Source: Cryptomeria japonica
Lineage: Eukaryota > Streptophyta > Pinopsida > Cupressales > Cupressaceae
DNA: 64,000 nt
Assembly (NCBI RefSeq): GCF_030272615.1
Contig: NC_081408.1
Location: 64,166,614-64,230,613, forward strand
Direction: 5' to 3'
Position numbers and translations under genes: made by a program. Positions 9,169 through 21,135 of this stretch are shown here, one piece after another (the first letter of the stretch is position 1; each line of letters begins with the position of its first letter). The notes under the pieces are model-generated. The model saw only the letters and a list, made by a program, of their open reading frames with translations, did not search any database and was not told where the DNA came from.

Positions 9169-12100
9169 GTGGGACAAATGCCCACTTCTCCTAGAACACA
9201 TGGTAAACCACAACAGTTACTCCAGCAACCACTAATCACGCCAGCATGTGCCTTGACGCCTTTCGTCATTGGAAAGAGTCAAGAGGAAGAGACACAAGAT
9301 GAGGACCTAGCGGAATGGATCTATAAAGATCCCATCACCACTGATAAACCGCGAGTTACACTTCCTACAGAACAGTATGGTAAAGGCCTCCTCATTATGC
9401 AAAGAATGGGATATGATGGTCAGAGTGCTTTGGGATCCTGCAAACAAGGACAACATGAACCGCTACTGCCAGAGTTCAAACCCAAAAGTAATACAGACCT
9501 AGGCTTTGAAAAAGAGATCCTTCCTAAACTTAGATTCAAAGGAAAACCCAGCAAACCATTTTGCCCACCTACTACAAAGAAGACACCTTTCATAATCAAA
9601 GCACCATCAAGCATTATCCCCACTGCCCCATCCAGGCTCACGACTCCACCACAACCATCACCAGTGCCACACATCCCACTAATCGAACCAATAATCCCAT
9701 CCACAGCAGTCATCACATCAATAAAACCATTCATAGCAACAACCGTATCAGAACCCGCAGCAGCATCTATGGCACCAGCCATTCCAACAGAAGCCACTAA
9801 ATCAACACTATCGATACTTCCAGTGACAAAACCTTTAAACCCCATCACAGTTCCTGTAGCACCAATCACCACACAGATACATAAACCAATCACACCTGCA
9901 GTATTCAACTCCAGCGACATCCCAGTATGGTATAGCAATCGGATGCTGGAAAGTGATTTAGAGACCGACTCACATGAATGGGAATTTGATTCTGTGCAGC
10001 TTAATACTTCAAATGAGGAAGACACATCACCACCTCCACCACGCAAAGACATCTCTGTTTACGGAGAAGCACAGATAAAGACCACTTGGGTTCCTGAACT
10101 GGAAACATCTTCCACAGACCCTACGTCTCATCCTATGCCTGATTCTGATAGGGAGAGTACCATCAATGACCTCCACCACACTGTCTTAACCCTCACTGAT
10201 ACATCTACCAAACTTAACCTAATCAATGAAGTAATGCCCATTATCCACCCTGAACTCATCGAATGGAACCAATCGAATCCCCCATGTCTTGACCTCTTCC
10301 AAAATGATGAGGCTATCATTGACTTTTTGGAACTAAGGGATAATCTACCAAGCGGGGATCACAAAGCTGGATTCGCCATTGAACTTAATAGCGCAGCATA
10401 CTTCGGGGCAGATGCCAAACCTTTCAGCTGCAAAAATATAACAATGAAACATGGATCTTCCAGTGAAAACCACACTGTGGCACTGTTTGATCCCACAACA
10501 GTAAAAAGAAAGAGCGTATCCAACGGTGAAAACCTCTCTGAGGCACCTGAGGATGAAGGGTTTGACATTCTCCCTGCTAATGCACAACAGGAACGATCAA
10601 CGATCCTCATTGAGGAGACCAAAGAATACAATGTGGGGACTCCTAAAAACCCTCATATCATACATTTGGCATCTCTTCTCACTCCAAAGGAACAGGCTAA
10701 ATTTATAGAGTTCTTCCAGCAGCATCAGATCAACTTTGCATGGTCATATGCAGACATGCCTGGGCTAGATCCTGATTTAGTCATGCATCATCTCACAGTA
10801 GCAAAAGGAGCCAAACCTGTCAAGCAGAAGCTTCGTAAGATGCATCCTCAGATTGTCATGCTAGTCAAAATAGAACTCAAGAAACTCCTGGATGTTGGTT
10901 TCATTAGACCAATTGATTATGCAGAATGGATCTCCAACATTGTGCCAGTTGGCAAACCAAAAGGGGGCATCCGCATTTGTACAAACTTCAGAGATCTGAA
11001 TAAGGCATGTCCTAAGGATGACTTCCCCCTACCAAATATCGACATCATAGTGGATCTAACAGTAGGACATGCGATGCTTTCACTCATGGATGGTTTCTCT
11101 GGATACAATCAGATAAAGATCGCACCAGAGGACCAACATAAGACAACCTTCACATGTCCATGGGGCACATACTGCTGGAATGTAATGCCTTTTGGTCTAA
11201 AGAATGCAGGAGCAACCTATCAAAGAGCAATGACTACCATCTTCCATGACATGATGCATACTATAATGGAAGATTATGTGGATGACTTACTAGCAAAATC
11301 ACTCACTAGAGATGGGCATCTCTACATCTTAGATAAAATCTTTGATAGACTGGAACAATACCATGTTCAACTCAACCCAAAGAAATGTGTCTTTGGAGTG
11401 ACCTCCGGGAAGCTTCTAGGATACATTGTCTCAAGCAAAGGCATTGAGGTTGATCCAGCAAAGGTTAAGGCAATCATGGACATGCCACCTCCAAAGAATA
11501 TCAGTCAGCTAAGGACACTACAAGGACGGCTTCAATCCATCCGCAGATTCATTGCACAATTGGCTGATAAGTGTCACCCATTCACACACCTGCTACACAA
11601 GAACATCCACTTTCAGTGGGATGACAGATGCCAGCAAGCATTTCAGGTACTTAAAGACTATCTCATGAATCCACCATTGCTGATGCCACCAGATCCAAGT
11701 AGATCACTATTACTTTATATCTCAGCAACAAGTACAGCACTGGGTGTACTACTGGCACAACATAATGCAGAAGGCAAAGAGTGTGCTGTATACTACATCT
11801 CTCACACACTGGTCGACTATGAACTCAATTACACACCTATTGAGCGAGCTTGCCTAGCAGTAATCCTGGCAGCCACTAAATTGTGGCACTATCTGTTGAC
11901 ACACAAGGTACAACTCATCGCAAAGATTGATCCACTCAAGTACTTACTTAGCAAAGCAGCATTGACAGGTCGCTTGGCCAAATGGGTGATGATTCTAAGT
12001 GAATTTGACATCGAGTATGTAGACCGTAAAGCTATCAAAGGTCAGGTTATTGTAGATCAGTTGGCCGATGCACCACTCATAGGTGATCATCCCCTCATTT

Positions 12101-13899
12101 CCAATTTTCCAGATGAAGAGATATTCATGATCACAGAAGCACAGCCATGGAAACTATATTTTGATGGTTCATACACTAGGCATGGCTCGGGGGCAGGCAT
12201 TTTGTTTATCACACCTCAGGGTGATAGCATTCCTAAGTCTTACAGGCTCACATTTCCATGCACAAACAACATAGCAGAGTATGAGGCCTTGATCACAGGA
12301 CTTAGGCTAGCCATACAATGGAAGTTAAAAGAAGTACAAGTATATGGCGACTCACAACTGGTCATTCGACAAGCAACAAATGAGTATCAGACCAAAGATG
12401 ATAAACTCATGCCATATAAGAAAATGGTGGACACTCTAAAGACATCATTTACTACTATCACTTTTGAGCAGATACCAAGAGATCAGAATCGAGCTGCTGA
12501 CACCATGGTTACCATCACATCTCTCCTAGATCTTCCACAGAATTCAACACGCTACGAGTTCTTGGTAGAACAGCTTTGGATTCCCGCTTATGATATCCCC
12601 GAATCCGAAATGATATGTCGCCTTGTTGGTTCTGAATCCCCATGGTACGATGATTTCTACACCTATCTCCGTGATCACACCCTTCCTCCCAACCAATCAA
12701 ATAACCAACGAAAAACCTTCATTCGCCAAACTGCTCGATATACCATTATTGCCGAAACCCTATACCGACGTAGTCTTGATGGTACTCTCCTTCGATGTCT
12801 GGAACAAGATGAGATAACAAAGGCTTTGGAAGCGGTACATGAAGGAATTTGTGGGAAACACTCAAGTGGTCCGTCACTAGCTAAGAAACTCATGCGAGCT
12901 GGATACTATTGGCCATCTATGGAAAAGGATTCCTACTACTTTGTCAGGAAATGCAAGAAATGTCAAGTTCACGGTGACCTGATACATGCACCAGCCCAGG
13001 AACTGCAACCAATCACAACACCATGGCCTTTTTGTCAATGGGGCCTTGACCTTGTGGGTAAGATTCATCCATCTTCATCCAACGGCCATAAATTTATTAT
13101 TACCACCACCGAATATTTCACCAAGTGGATCGAAGCTGTTCCACTTACCCAAGTCACTGGCAAGCAGATCGCCTCATTCATCCTCAACTACATCATCTGC
13201 CGGTATGGTGTGCCCATGTCCATTGTCACAGATAATGGTCTTCCTTTCAAAAATCAGGATGTCCGTGAGCTTTGTGAGAAATTTCATATCCAACACCGCT
13301 TTTCCACTCCCTATTACCCACAAGGCAATGGTCAGGATGAAGCATCCAATAAAAACATACTGAGGATCCTAAAGAAGATAGTCAATGATGCTGGTCGTGA
13401 TTGGCATGTTCAACTAAATCCAGCGCTATGGGCGTATCGAACTAGCATTCAGACCCCTACAGGTGCAACTCCTTATTCATTGGTCTATGCTGCAGAAGCT
13501 ATCTTACCTATTAAGGTCGAGATACCATCACTACGGGTTTCATTGCACAATCTCATCGATGATGAAGCATATAGAGTATCCCGTCTTCAAGACTTGGAGT
13601 TACTAGATGAAAAGCGACAAGCTGCATACAATCATCTCAAAGCCTATCAGCAGCGCATGAGTAGAAGCTACAATCACCGAGTTAGATCTCGTACATTTGA
13701 GGTAGGTGATCTTGTTCTTCGAGAAAATCCTCGCAACCAACCAAACTGAGAACATCAAGGCAAGTTTGAATCAAACTGGCTCGGCCCATATGTTGTCACT
13801 GTTGTATTCGGGTCCGGGGCATATCAGTTGGCTACTTCAGAAGGAGAACCGCTTGCAGATCCAATCAATAGCATGCACCTCAAATGGTTTTATACCTAA
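9169..13899 (+). CDS. pol: Element D pol: RT, RNase H, second RNase H, integrase
   Basis: Open for 1,526 residues to TGA 13,747, then open again in the same frame to TAA 13,897-13,899. In order: G-patch-like motif (residues 69-115), a Pro/Thr/Ile-rich linker (125-260), RT (about 545-760; MDGFSGYNQ and the catalytic YVDD at residue 703), Ty3-type RNase H (about 845-970), a second archaeal-type RNase H (about 993-1130; FDGSY, AEYEAL, GDSQLV, NRAAD), then integrase with HEGICGKH and CKKC zinc residues and an intact D-D-35-E triad (D1294, D1355, E1391). It would copy RNA into DNA and insert it in the genome. The dual RNase H marks the Tat clade. The frame is continuous with gag and protease; the stop at 13,747 removes only about 50 C-terminal residues. 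Confidence 0.95.
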
Positions 13900-14520
13900 G
13901 GTGTACAGAGCATCAGGCTCCCCTGCATATCAGAAAATACCAAAAACATTCAGAAAATGTCTTGAAGAAAATACCAAAAACATTCAGAAAATGTCCTAAA
14001 GAAAATACAAAAACATTCAAAAATTCAAGAAAAATCATCCATCCAAACGGTGAACAACCACTCCAGTGGCACCTTGGGTAAGTGCGATGGTGAAAACCTG
14101 GCAAATAGGCGCCACTCGTAAAGGCAATGGCTCCAGTATCTTTCAGGCTCGTTGCGATCACATTCATACACACATCCATCCATCCCAACCATGGCTTGTT
14201 ATTTGATCTGCAATTAAGAAAGTACTCCATGCGTCTAGCATCCCACCTTTTCATAGTCAGGTCTAAAAAACTTGGAGCAATACCCTTAACCTATTGATGG
14301 AAGTGGATTCTACATTGTCTTATATATCATTACGCTCTTCATTCAGGCAATCATCAGAAAATATCAAAAACATTCAAAAATGTCTCGCAAAATCCAAAAA
14401 CATTAAAAAATGTCTCGCAAAATCCAAAAACATTCAAAAATGACTCTCAAAATACCAAAAACATTCAAAATTGTTTCACAAAATCCAAAAAACATCGGAA
14501 AACCCATCAAAAATCACACA
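13900..14520 (+). repeat. Post-pol short tandem repeats and GGTGAAAAC motifs (D)
   Basis: Imperfect units of about 28-31 bp, of the type ACATTCAAAAATGTCTCGC plus CAAAATACCAAAA, occur at 13,930-14,040 and 14,350-14,500. Between them, at 14,050-14,115, lies the motif GGTGAAAACCTGGCAAA followed by AGGCGCC. The same arrangement, repeat then GGTGAAAACCTGGTAAACAGGCGCC, follows pol in element A (38,568-38,951). The function is unknown. Confidence 0.75.
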
Positions 14521-16599
14521 AAAACATGGCGCCACCTTGTACATATTCATCCGATCAGATACAAAACAAACATTGACAAAATACTCACACAAATGACCAC
14601 TTATCACTCAACCAACACAATCAATATCTACAATCCAAACTGTCTTTAAAACAAGGATGCATCCTTCCTTATCAAAACAAAGACAAGATGACGTTTTCTT
14701 TGACAAGAAAATTATGTTAAGCTATCAAATACTTGGTTGATTTATGAGTACAATCATTTGTTTATCTGTATCGGGATCTTTCAGCATTGTTTTGTATCGT
14801 TTGCGCATTACTTCCAATGAAGTACTGGGGCATGTACTAATGGTGTCTACGTGGGAAGTTCACTAAGCTACGTGATCTTATGCAAAATGTAGTCATAGAT
14901 CAGTACGGCTTGCTGACTACAGCGTATACCTCGACCATATGAGCTTGAACCATTACCAAGGATCCTTATTCTTTATTCTTTATGTATATATACTGTTTGG
15001 TTGCAGGTACAATGCTCATCCTTTGGTTCCTCTTCCTCCAAATCAGATAAAGGTTTTATTTTCTTAGTACGGTATGAACTTGTCTCAGGATCTGATCAGC
15101 CTAAGATCAAGGAGGACGATCCAAGTCATGCATGAAAGGAGATAATCCTTGTCTGTTCCGCAAGCAATACTCTGGTCGACTTGACCCTTATATCAAGTCG
15201 TTTGTATTAACTTGCTATATTAAAATCCATGAAAGAAATACTCAGGTCATCTTGAATCATTATGTCAAGATGCTTGTATTCTCTTCCAACATTTTAAAGC
15301 TCAATGATGAAAATAGAGCACTATGGATCGTCATTTCATCTCATCTGTTTATATATTGCATTCCGTTGCATATCACCCCTCCATTCATTCATTCATATGT
15401 AGGATTTACATGCAATAATGACCAATAAAGCTGGTCTTGGATACAATCACGACCGAGTACTCTGATACCTCATCAATGCATCATGCAAAGTCTTAAACAC
15501 CTTGCATTCCTCATGGTCATATCATCATTACATTTAGGTGCATCTTGCATTACGTCCATTCATGTCATTTTTTAAACTTAAACATTGCATATAGTTCATT
15601 GTTGACATTAGTTTTCATTAAAATCATTTGCATCATTGCATCAATCATAAATAATTAGATTCATTCATAGGATCAACTTGTCTTTGGTTGTTTTAAGTCA
15701 TTTACTAAGCATTTCATCCAGTGTAAATTATCCATTATCCTTTTATTATCTTTTCATCATTTATCATTTGCATACATTTCTTTATAGTTAAAAGGTGCAT
15801 TCATTCATTACTAAGTATCTTGTTATGCTCATTGTAAGATTCATTCACATTGCATTCATTATCATTACATTAAGGTGCAGTTATTATACCCATTAGTTAT
15901 AGTATCATCCCATTATCACTTGTACTTACAAACATATTTAAACAGCATTTAGAATCATTAAAACCATTTGTTTACCAAACATTGGTTCATACCATCTAAT
16001 ATATCCATTTTACGTATACATTCATTCTACACATCATCATATAAACATTTGTCCTTTACATTTTGTTTATCCATATACAATCATTTAAAAACACATTATC
16101 ATATAAACATTTGTATCTTACATTTTGTTTATCCATATTACATTCATCTAAACACATCTAGATGCATATCCATACATAAAATCATTCATCTAAACCATTG
16201 CATTAACATCATCACATAAATCATCGCATCATTATATTACAAAATAGGAACTACCAAAAATCCTGTTCATAAATCATCATAAGCATACATCGTACACATA
16301 TACACCTGCATTTCATATGTCAGTATCCAACATCATAAATCATCATAAAAACATGCATAAAAGAAACATCTCATCAAATGCATACATGTACACATATACA
16401 TCTAAGTAATAAATCATCATCATGCATCAACATCCATACATAATCACATGCATATCATCACAATATGGGATCTCCTCATATATATCATCTCATATATCAG
16501 AGTACAATGAAAGTCTACAAAAATTGGCTACCAAGAGCCATCCAAGATACCGTCCATAAATACACAATGATACAATACATAGTATGCAAAAATGCTCTC
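14521..16599 (+). other. Long 3' untranslated region of D
   Basis: This is AT-rich sequence with frequent CATTCAT and ATCATCAT runs and no convincing ORF on either strand. A direct tandem duplication of about 62 bp lies at about 16,036-16,159 (units share ATAAACATTTGT and TACATTTTGTTTATCCATAT). It ends where the antisense ORF ends. Some of it could be the 3' UTR of the antisense transcript. Confidence 0.6.
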
Positions 16600-18642
16600 T
16601 CAAATGCCACTCTGGCCCGATGTTGTACCTGCTCCCCCACCCCTACCTACTCCACCACTGGTACCGGCACCACCTGATCCATCTCTCCGTGGAGGCCTCA
16701 TCGAACCCCCACTCCCTCCTGCATCCCCTGATCTCTCCTGCCGAAGAGGACGCATCACACCCCCGTTGCTCTGCATCCTCTGTGATCGCTCGGATCTGGC
16801 CTGCCGCATCTGTGAGTAGCTGAGAGCTCGTTGGCTAATCGGTACCACCTGCTCATATAACCCCCGCCAGTACTCTATCTCCGTCTGAGCTCGCCGCATC
16901 TCCCTCATAATCTCCCCTGAAGGCCCCTGTGCACCAGTCCACACTCTCTCCTGCAGCTCCGTCAATCTCTCCACCACAGTATCTCTCTCCCGCAGCACCA
17001 TTGTCAGCTCTGCCTCATGTGCAAATAGCTGCACATCCCTAGCTACTACCTCCTCCTCTAATCTCTCTACCCGGGTCTGCAAATAACCTATCATATGATC
17101 TCGCAGATCCCCAGTAGCTCCCTCCCCCATGTCCATAACTGCTGCACCTGTATCACCCCCTACACCACCCTCCACTGCACCTGTATCCATCAGAACCTCT
17201 CTCTCCATCCCCCTCCCACTCAGTTGCACTCCTCCCTGCATCAAAGGTCCCTGTGATATCTGAAGAGGTAGTCCACCTCTCCCTCTCCGCTGCCTCGGCA
17301 TCCCCAAACCTCCTCCACCACCTCCTCCTCCACCTCCTCCTCCTCCTCCCCCTCCTCGGCCTCCTGCTCTCTGTCCTCGTACTCGTCCTCTCTCATCCTC
17401 AAACGATGGGATCAACTCAGCTGGGTCTGATATCCGTAGGATCGGGTGCACCGCCCGATACTGTGTATACTCTGCTGTCACACCTGCATCAACGACCCTC
17501 GGTCGTAAGTCCCATGGCCTTGCTTGTAGTGTCTGAAACTCTGCCAGTGCTTGATCATACGGTAGCACTGGACCCCATGCATACTGCTCTCGGATCACTC
17601 GTGCATACTCCCCTGATCCGCTAGGCAGTCCCTGCTGCCGTCCGAACTGCCTCATCACTCATCCCGGCACCTGTCTCTCCACATGATAAGAGGTCCTCCC
17701 AATGAGGAATTGGGTCATGAAGACATAAGGTAGTGCCTCCGCATCATCCTCCCATGGCTCACACTCCAAGTATGGCCGCCAGATCACTGCATCCAGGTCA
17801 TCCAATGCCCGCCGCCACCACTCTAACTTCCTCAAGTGGGGCTGACTCATCATGCCACTATACATAAATATGTATGGCTAGTCCACAGCTCAGAATCTGA
17901 GACTCACCGGTCGTGTCACTGGTAGGTGCTCCCATGCCCACACATGTAACAACGTCATGCCCACTGCTAGAGAACCCCACCCTCTGTACACTACCTCGTG
18001 TAGCTCCTGATACATGTGTGCTAACACGCACGACCCCCAGGCAAATCGGGTCCCCTCAGTCATCATCATCTCTATAACCTGTCCCCATCCCACCGCCAAT
18101 CCATGTGACCGCCTGTCTGGACACAGAAGTCCTCCCACGATCCCTGATAACACTGCTGAAAGGGGCTCATATAGTGCCGCTATATCCTCCCATGTGATCG
18201 AGCCATCATCAATGTATACATCCTCATCAAATATCCTCTGACAAGACACCGTCCCCTAGGATCTATCATATGTCACTAGCTCCCCCCGAATCGGAATCCG
18301 AAGGATACGCCACACGTCCTCCAAAGTCATTGTCATCTCTCCCTGCGCTAGATGAAACGTGCACGTCTCACTATGCCATCGCTCTGCCAAGGCTATAATC
18401 AGGCCGTGATTCATCCGAATCATGGGCATGTGCATCACCTCGTACAACCCAGTCGTTGCAATACAGTCTATCTCTATCTGTGTCAACCGATCTTGCAACC
18501 CCTGTGTCGCAGGGTGGCGCTCGCGTAACTGCAACATGCGCAGATCCTCCTGCACATAGACATTCATCACACCACCATCAGTTGTTTTGTTATCAAACTT
18601 TCTTAAGTTTAAACCTAGACTATCATCAAATACTTTGATCAA
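16600..18642 (-). pseudogene. Antisense plant-mobile-domain (PMD) protein of element D
   Basis: One minus-strand frame runs from 18,642 (first ATG 18,567) to 16,600, about 655-680 codons, interrupted by in-frame stops at 18,256, 17,890 and 17,659. The first half resembles the plant mobile domain (aminotransferase-like/MAIN family): LIIALAERWHSETCTFHLAQ, GEMTMTLEDVWRILRIPIRG, then FAWGSCVLAHMY, LLHVWAWEHLP and MMRQFGRQQGLP. Then comes an RGG/poly-Gly tract (about 17,300-17,370), a coiled coil (RVERLEEEVVARDVQLFAHE), and a Gly/Arg-rich tail. PMD genes are known passengers of several transposon types, and antisense ORFs in this place are known from Tat-clade elements. It is probably nuclear with RNA- or DNA-binding ability (inference). 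High GC (CCTCC runs) contrasts with the flanks. Confidence 0.85.
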
Positions 18643-19160
18643 GTATCTTTGGGTTTCAACAGGTAAGCAATCATGGCCGCCTAGACTTCAACAGGCATTT
18701 ATCCTAACAAATGACCTAAGTCTCATCGGGCTACTATGGTTCAAAACAACTCCCACTTCACCTCGCCATCCATCCATCATTAGGCATCAGGAGATTTCTT
18801 TTGTTCAAAACTGGGGCATCTCGTTATCCTAAGGCAAAAGTGCTATTTTATCTTCAATAGCGCTAATTCTATACAATAGCGCTACAACCACAGCAAAAGC
18901 GCTCAAAAAGCTCTACAATAGCGCTACAAAAACAAAAGCGTTAAACCCGCTATACAATAGCGCTATTACACGTCAATAGCGCTTAATTAACCCTACCATA
19001 GCGCTAATTGGTCAAGTGCGCTAAAACTTGCCTACATTAGCGCTAATGAATACAAAAGCGCTCAAACCCGACCACAATAGCGCTATTGTGGCACAATAGC
19101 GCTAATTCATGGAGCAAAAGCGCTAAAACCATAGTTCCAGCGCTCTTGCTCCGACTTGAC
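18643..19160 (-). repeat. Phased AGCGCT array, 3' copy, upstream of antisense ORF (D)
   Basis: Exact AGCGCT occurs at 18859, 18878, 18898, 18920, 18959, 18978, 19000, 19039, 19057, 19079, 19098, 19119 and 19139: 13 copies with steps of 18-22 bp, or twice that where one unit has decayed. The extended unit reads CAATAGCGCTAA on the plus strand, the reverse complement of the 5' array unit (TTAGCGCTATTG). On the minus strand the array therefore lies upstream of the PMD ORF in the same orientation that the 5' array has upstream of ORF1 and gag. It is a candidate promoter or leader element. Bases 18,643-18,840 hold nothing else I can name. Confidence 0.85.
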
Positions 19161-19661
19161 TTGGACTCAGCTAAAAACCTATCAAAAATGCATAAAATGT
19201 CAGTTTTTGAATTTGCGTACCGCTGGTCCATAGTCAGCTGGGCGCTAGAACCGTCGGACTCGCTCGAATCGGTGCTCGATAATCGGAATCGGCATCGTCG
19301 CTCCTCCTTGCTCCTCCAAATGTCACTGTTAGAGCTCTCGTTTTCAACTAGTCGCGGTCACAAATGATCCTATTTTCACCCCTTTCACCCCATTTATACC
19401 CCCCGTTGTCACCGTAACTTCACCCCGCTCATCGCCGTGGTCCCCATAAACTTCCCAAGCCCCCATCTCTCCATGTTTCCCCCGTTTTCTTCTATTTTTC
19501 ACCCGTATACCTAACTTCTTCTCTTCTCACACCCTGCCAATTTTCATTCTTTTTCGAGAGATCGCCCGATTTTTCAAAAAAATTCGGCCCATCTCTCGAG
19601 GAGGCATCCCACCCATTAAATTTACATTTTATGGGGCATTTCGTCACACCTATTTTTCTTT
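19161..19661 (+). other. Element D sequence between array and PPT
   Basis: C/T-rich sequence with several CCCC and TTTTC runs; no ORF of note. If the antisense gene has its own promoter, it would lie here or in the array. Confidence 0.4.
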
Positions 19662-19706
19662 CTTTGAAATGACGCGATAAACCGCACCATCTCAAAGAGG
19701 GGCAAA
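19662..19706 (+). promoter_or_regulatory. Polypurine tract with hairpin (element D)
   Basis: The PPT AAAGAGGGGCAAA ends at 19,706, next to the 3' LTR, and would prime plus-strand DNA synthesis. CTTTGA (19,662-19,667) pairs with TCAAAG (19,692-19,697), and inside it 19,669-19,676 pairs with 19,683-19,690 at 6 of 8 positions, the exceptions being A-C mismatches. The 3' arm enters the PPT. Element A has the same layout with a different inner stem (46,595-46,630). Confidence 0.75.
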
Positions 19707-21130
19707 TGTAGTCACACAAATCTGTCCAGCTTAATTAAATAAATATTCGTATTTATTTGATTAAAAATCCACTAGCCATCAGTTAATTAAATTAATATTT
19801 AATTAATTCATCTCCAAACATTCTTCTATTAATTAAATAAATTATTCAATTTATTTTAATTAATTCATTAAAATCAAATTCCAATTAATTAAATAAATAA
19901 AATCTATTTATTTAATTAAAATCCCCCTTTTCCTCTTTTAAATAAATTAACATTTATTTAAATCATTATCCCCACCCCACTTGCATTTTCCTACAAATGC
20001 AACTTGCACACATTTATTGAAATAAATGAATTTTTATTTTAAATAAAATCCTATTTTCCCTCACCCACCAATCCACTTGCAAAAATCTAATCCCCTTCTA
20101 GATTCTTCTAACCCCTTCCTAATTTGCCTAATCCATTCCCTAAACTTTGTCACATTCCTAAGCAAAATGGAGTCACTTCTCAAAGCCTAAAAGTCTTTGA
20201 TAACCATTAAAGGCTTTCAACCTTCAACCACTAAATGTCTCAAAGTCTTGGATAACCTTTGAAAGCTTCCAACCTTTAACCACTAAATCCCCAAAGTCTC
20301 CAATAACCATTAATGGTTACCTCAAACCCTCCCACATGGTTAAAACATTTGTTTTGACTCAACCTCTACCCAACCCAAGGGTCTCATCAAGCCTTTAATG
20401 CTTTGACCATGATTATCTCTTAATCATTTGCACAAAGGTTTATCCTTGAATTAATTCCTAATTCAATGGGTAATCTTAATTTAGACTTGACCCTTAGCCT
20501 TTAGATAACCATGAGGTCTTCTCAGGCCTTTAATGCCTCCAACCTCTTCTTTCAACCCAACCCTATGTTGACACTTGTCACCATTTCATTGGTGCAAATT
20601 GTGCACATGGATCCCCAACTTTCAAGCTTGACCCTTGATTAAACCTTTCAATCCTAGCCATCCATTGCTCCATTTTTCCTATAAATAGAGCCCATTCCTT
20701 CATAATCCAGATCCTGAAACTTGTATGCATTTAGACTATAGACATTTTAGAGAGCATTTTTAGTATAAGCAATCTAACATCTTATCATTTGGTTAAAATA
20801 CATCATTTTAGCTTAAGTATTAGCTTTTTAGAACTATACTACAAATCTCAATCCTCCATAAGCATCCATAGTGCAAAAAGCTGCTAAGAGCTACACTATT
20901 TTGGAACTTGGAGAGGAGAGGAACAAGGGAGAAGAAGCTAAGGCCATGCTAAGAGGCAGTTGGAGATGTCTTATGATCTTTGTTCTACTTATTAGATGTA
21001 TTAGCATGAATCTTTGTGTCTCTTTTGGTATGCCTTCATATGTTTAGTTTTAGATTGACTAACATTAATGTTTGTGTGTTTTTGTGTTACTTGATCATAG
21101 ACTAACCTTGTGCCATTTAGGAGGGCATCA
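19707..21130 (+). repeat. Element D 3' LTR (1,424 bp)
   Basis: Same length as the 5' LTR, with about 13 base differences by eye and no indels. Its TATA box is at 20,680-20,688. It ends GGGCATCA, followed by TSD CTATA. Confidence 0.96.
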
Positions 21131-21135
21131 CTATA
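21131..21135. repeat. Target-site duplication of element D (right copy)
   Basis: CTATA, identical to 2,323-2,327. After it the C 5' LTR continues with TATTCTAG, as in the C 3' LTR. Confidence 0.95.

Larger units (their letters stand above)
2328..21130 (+). mobile_element. Tat-like Ty3/Gypsy element D, complete, 18.8 kb
   Basis: This is a complete LTR retrotransposon with two 1,424-bp LTRs (TG...CA), a 5-bp TSD, PBS, PPT, gag, protease, RT, RNase H, a second RNase H, and integrase. The two LTRs differ at about 13 positions by my eye count (under 1%), so it is young compared with its neighbours. The second, archaeal-type RNase H between the first RNase H and integrase is a known mark of the plant Tat clade. 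The long 3' internal region carries an antisense ORF, as reported for several Tat-clade families such as Retand and Grande. It is inserted in the C 5' LTR. Five in-frame stops in gag-pol mean it is probably not autonomous today. Confidence 0.95.

Noticed and set aside
9420-10052. 210-residue Gly/Val/Ser-rich ORF on the minus strand
   Set aside because: It is the antisense shadow of the Pro/Thr/Ile-rich linker of D pol; low complexity with no family resemblance.
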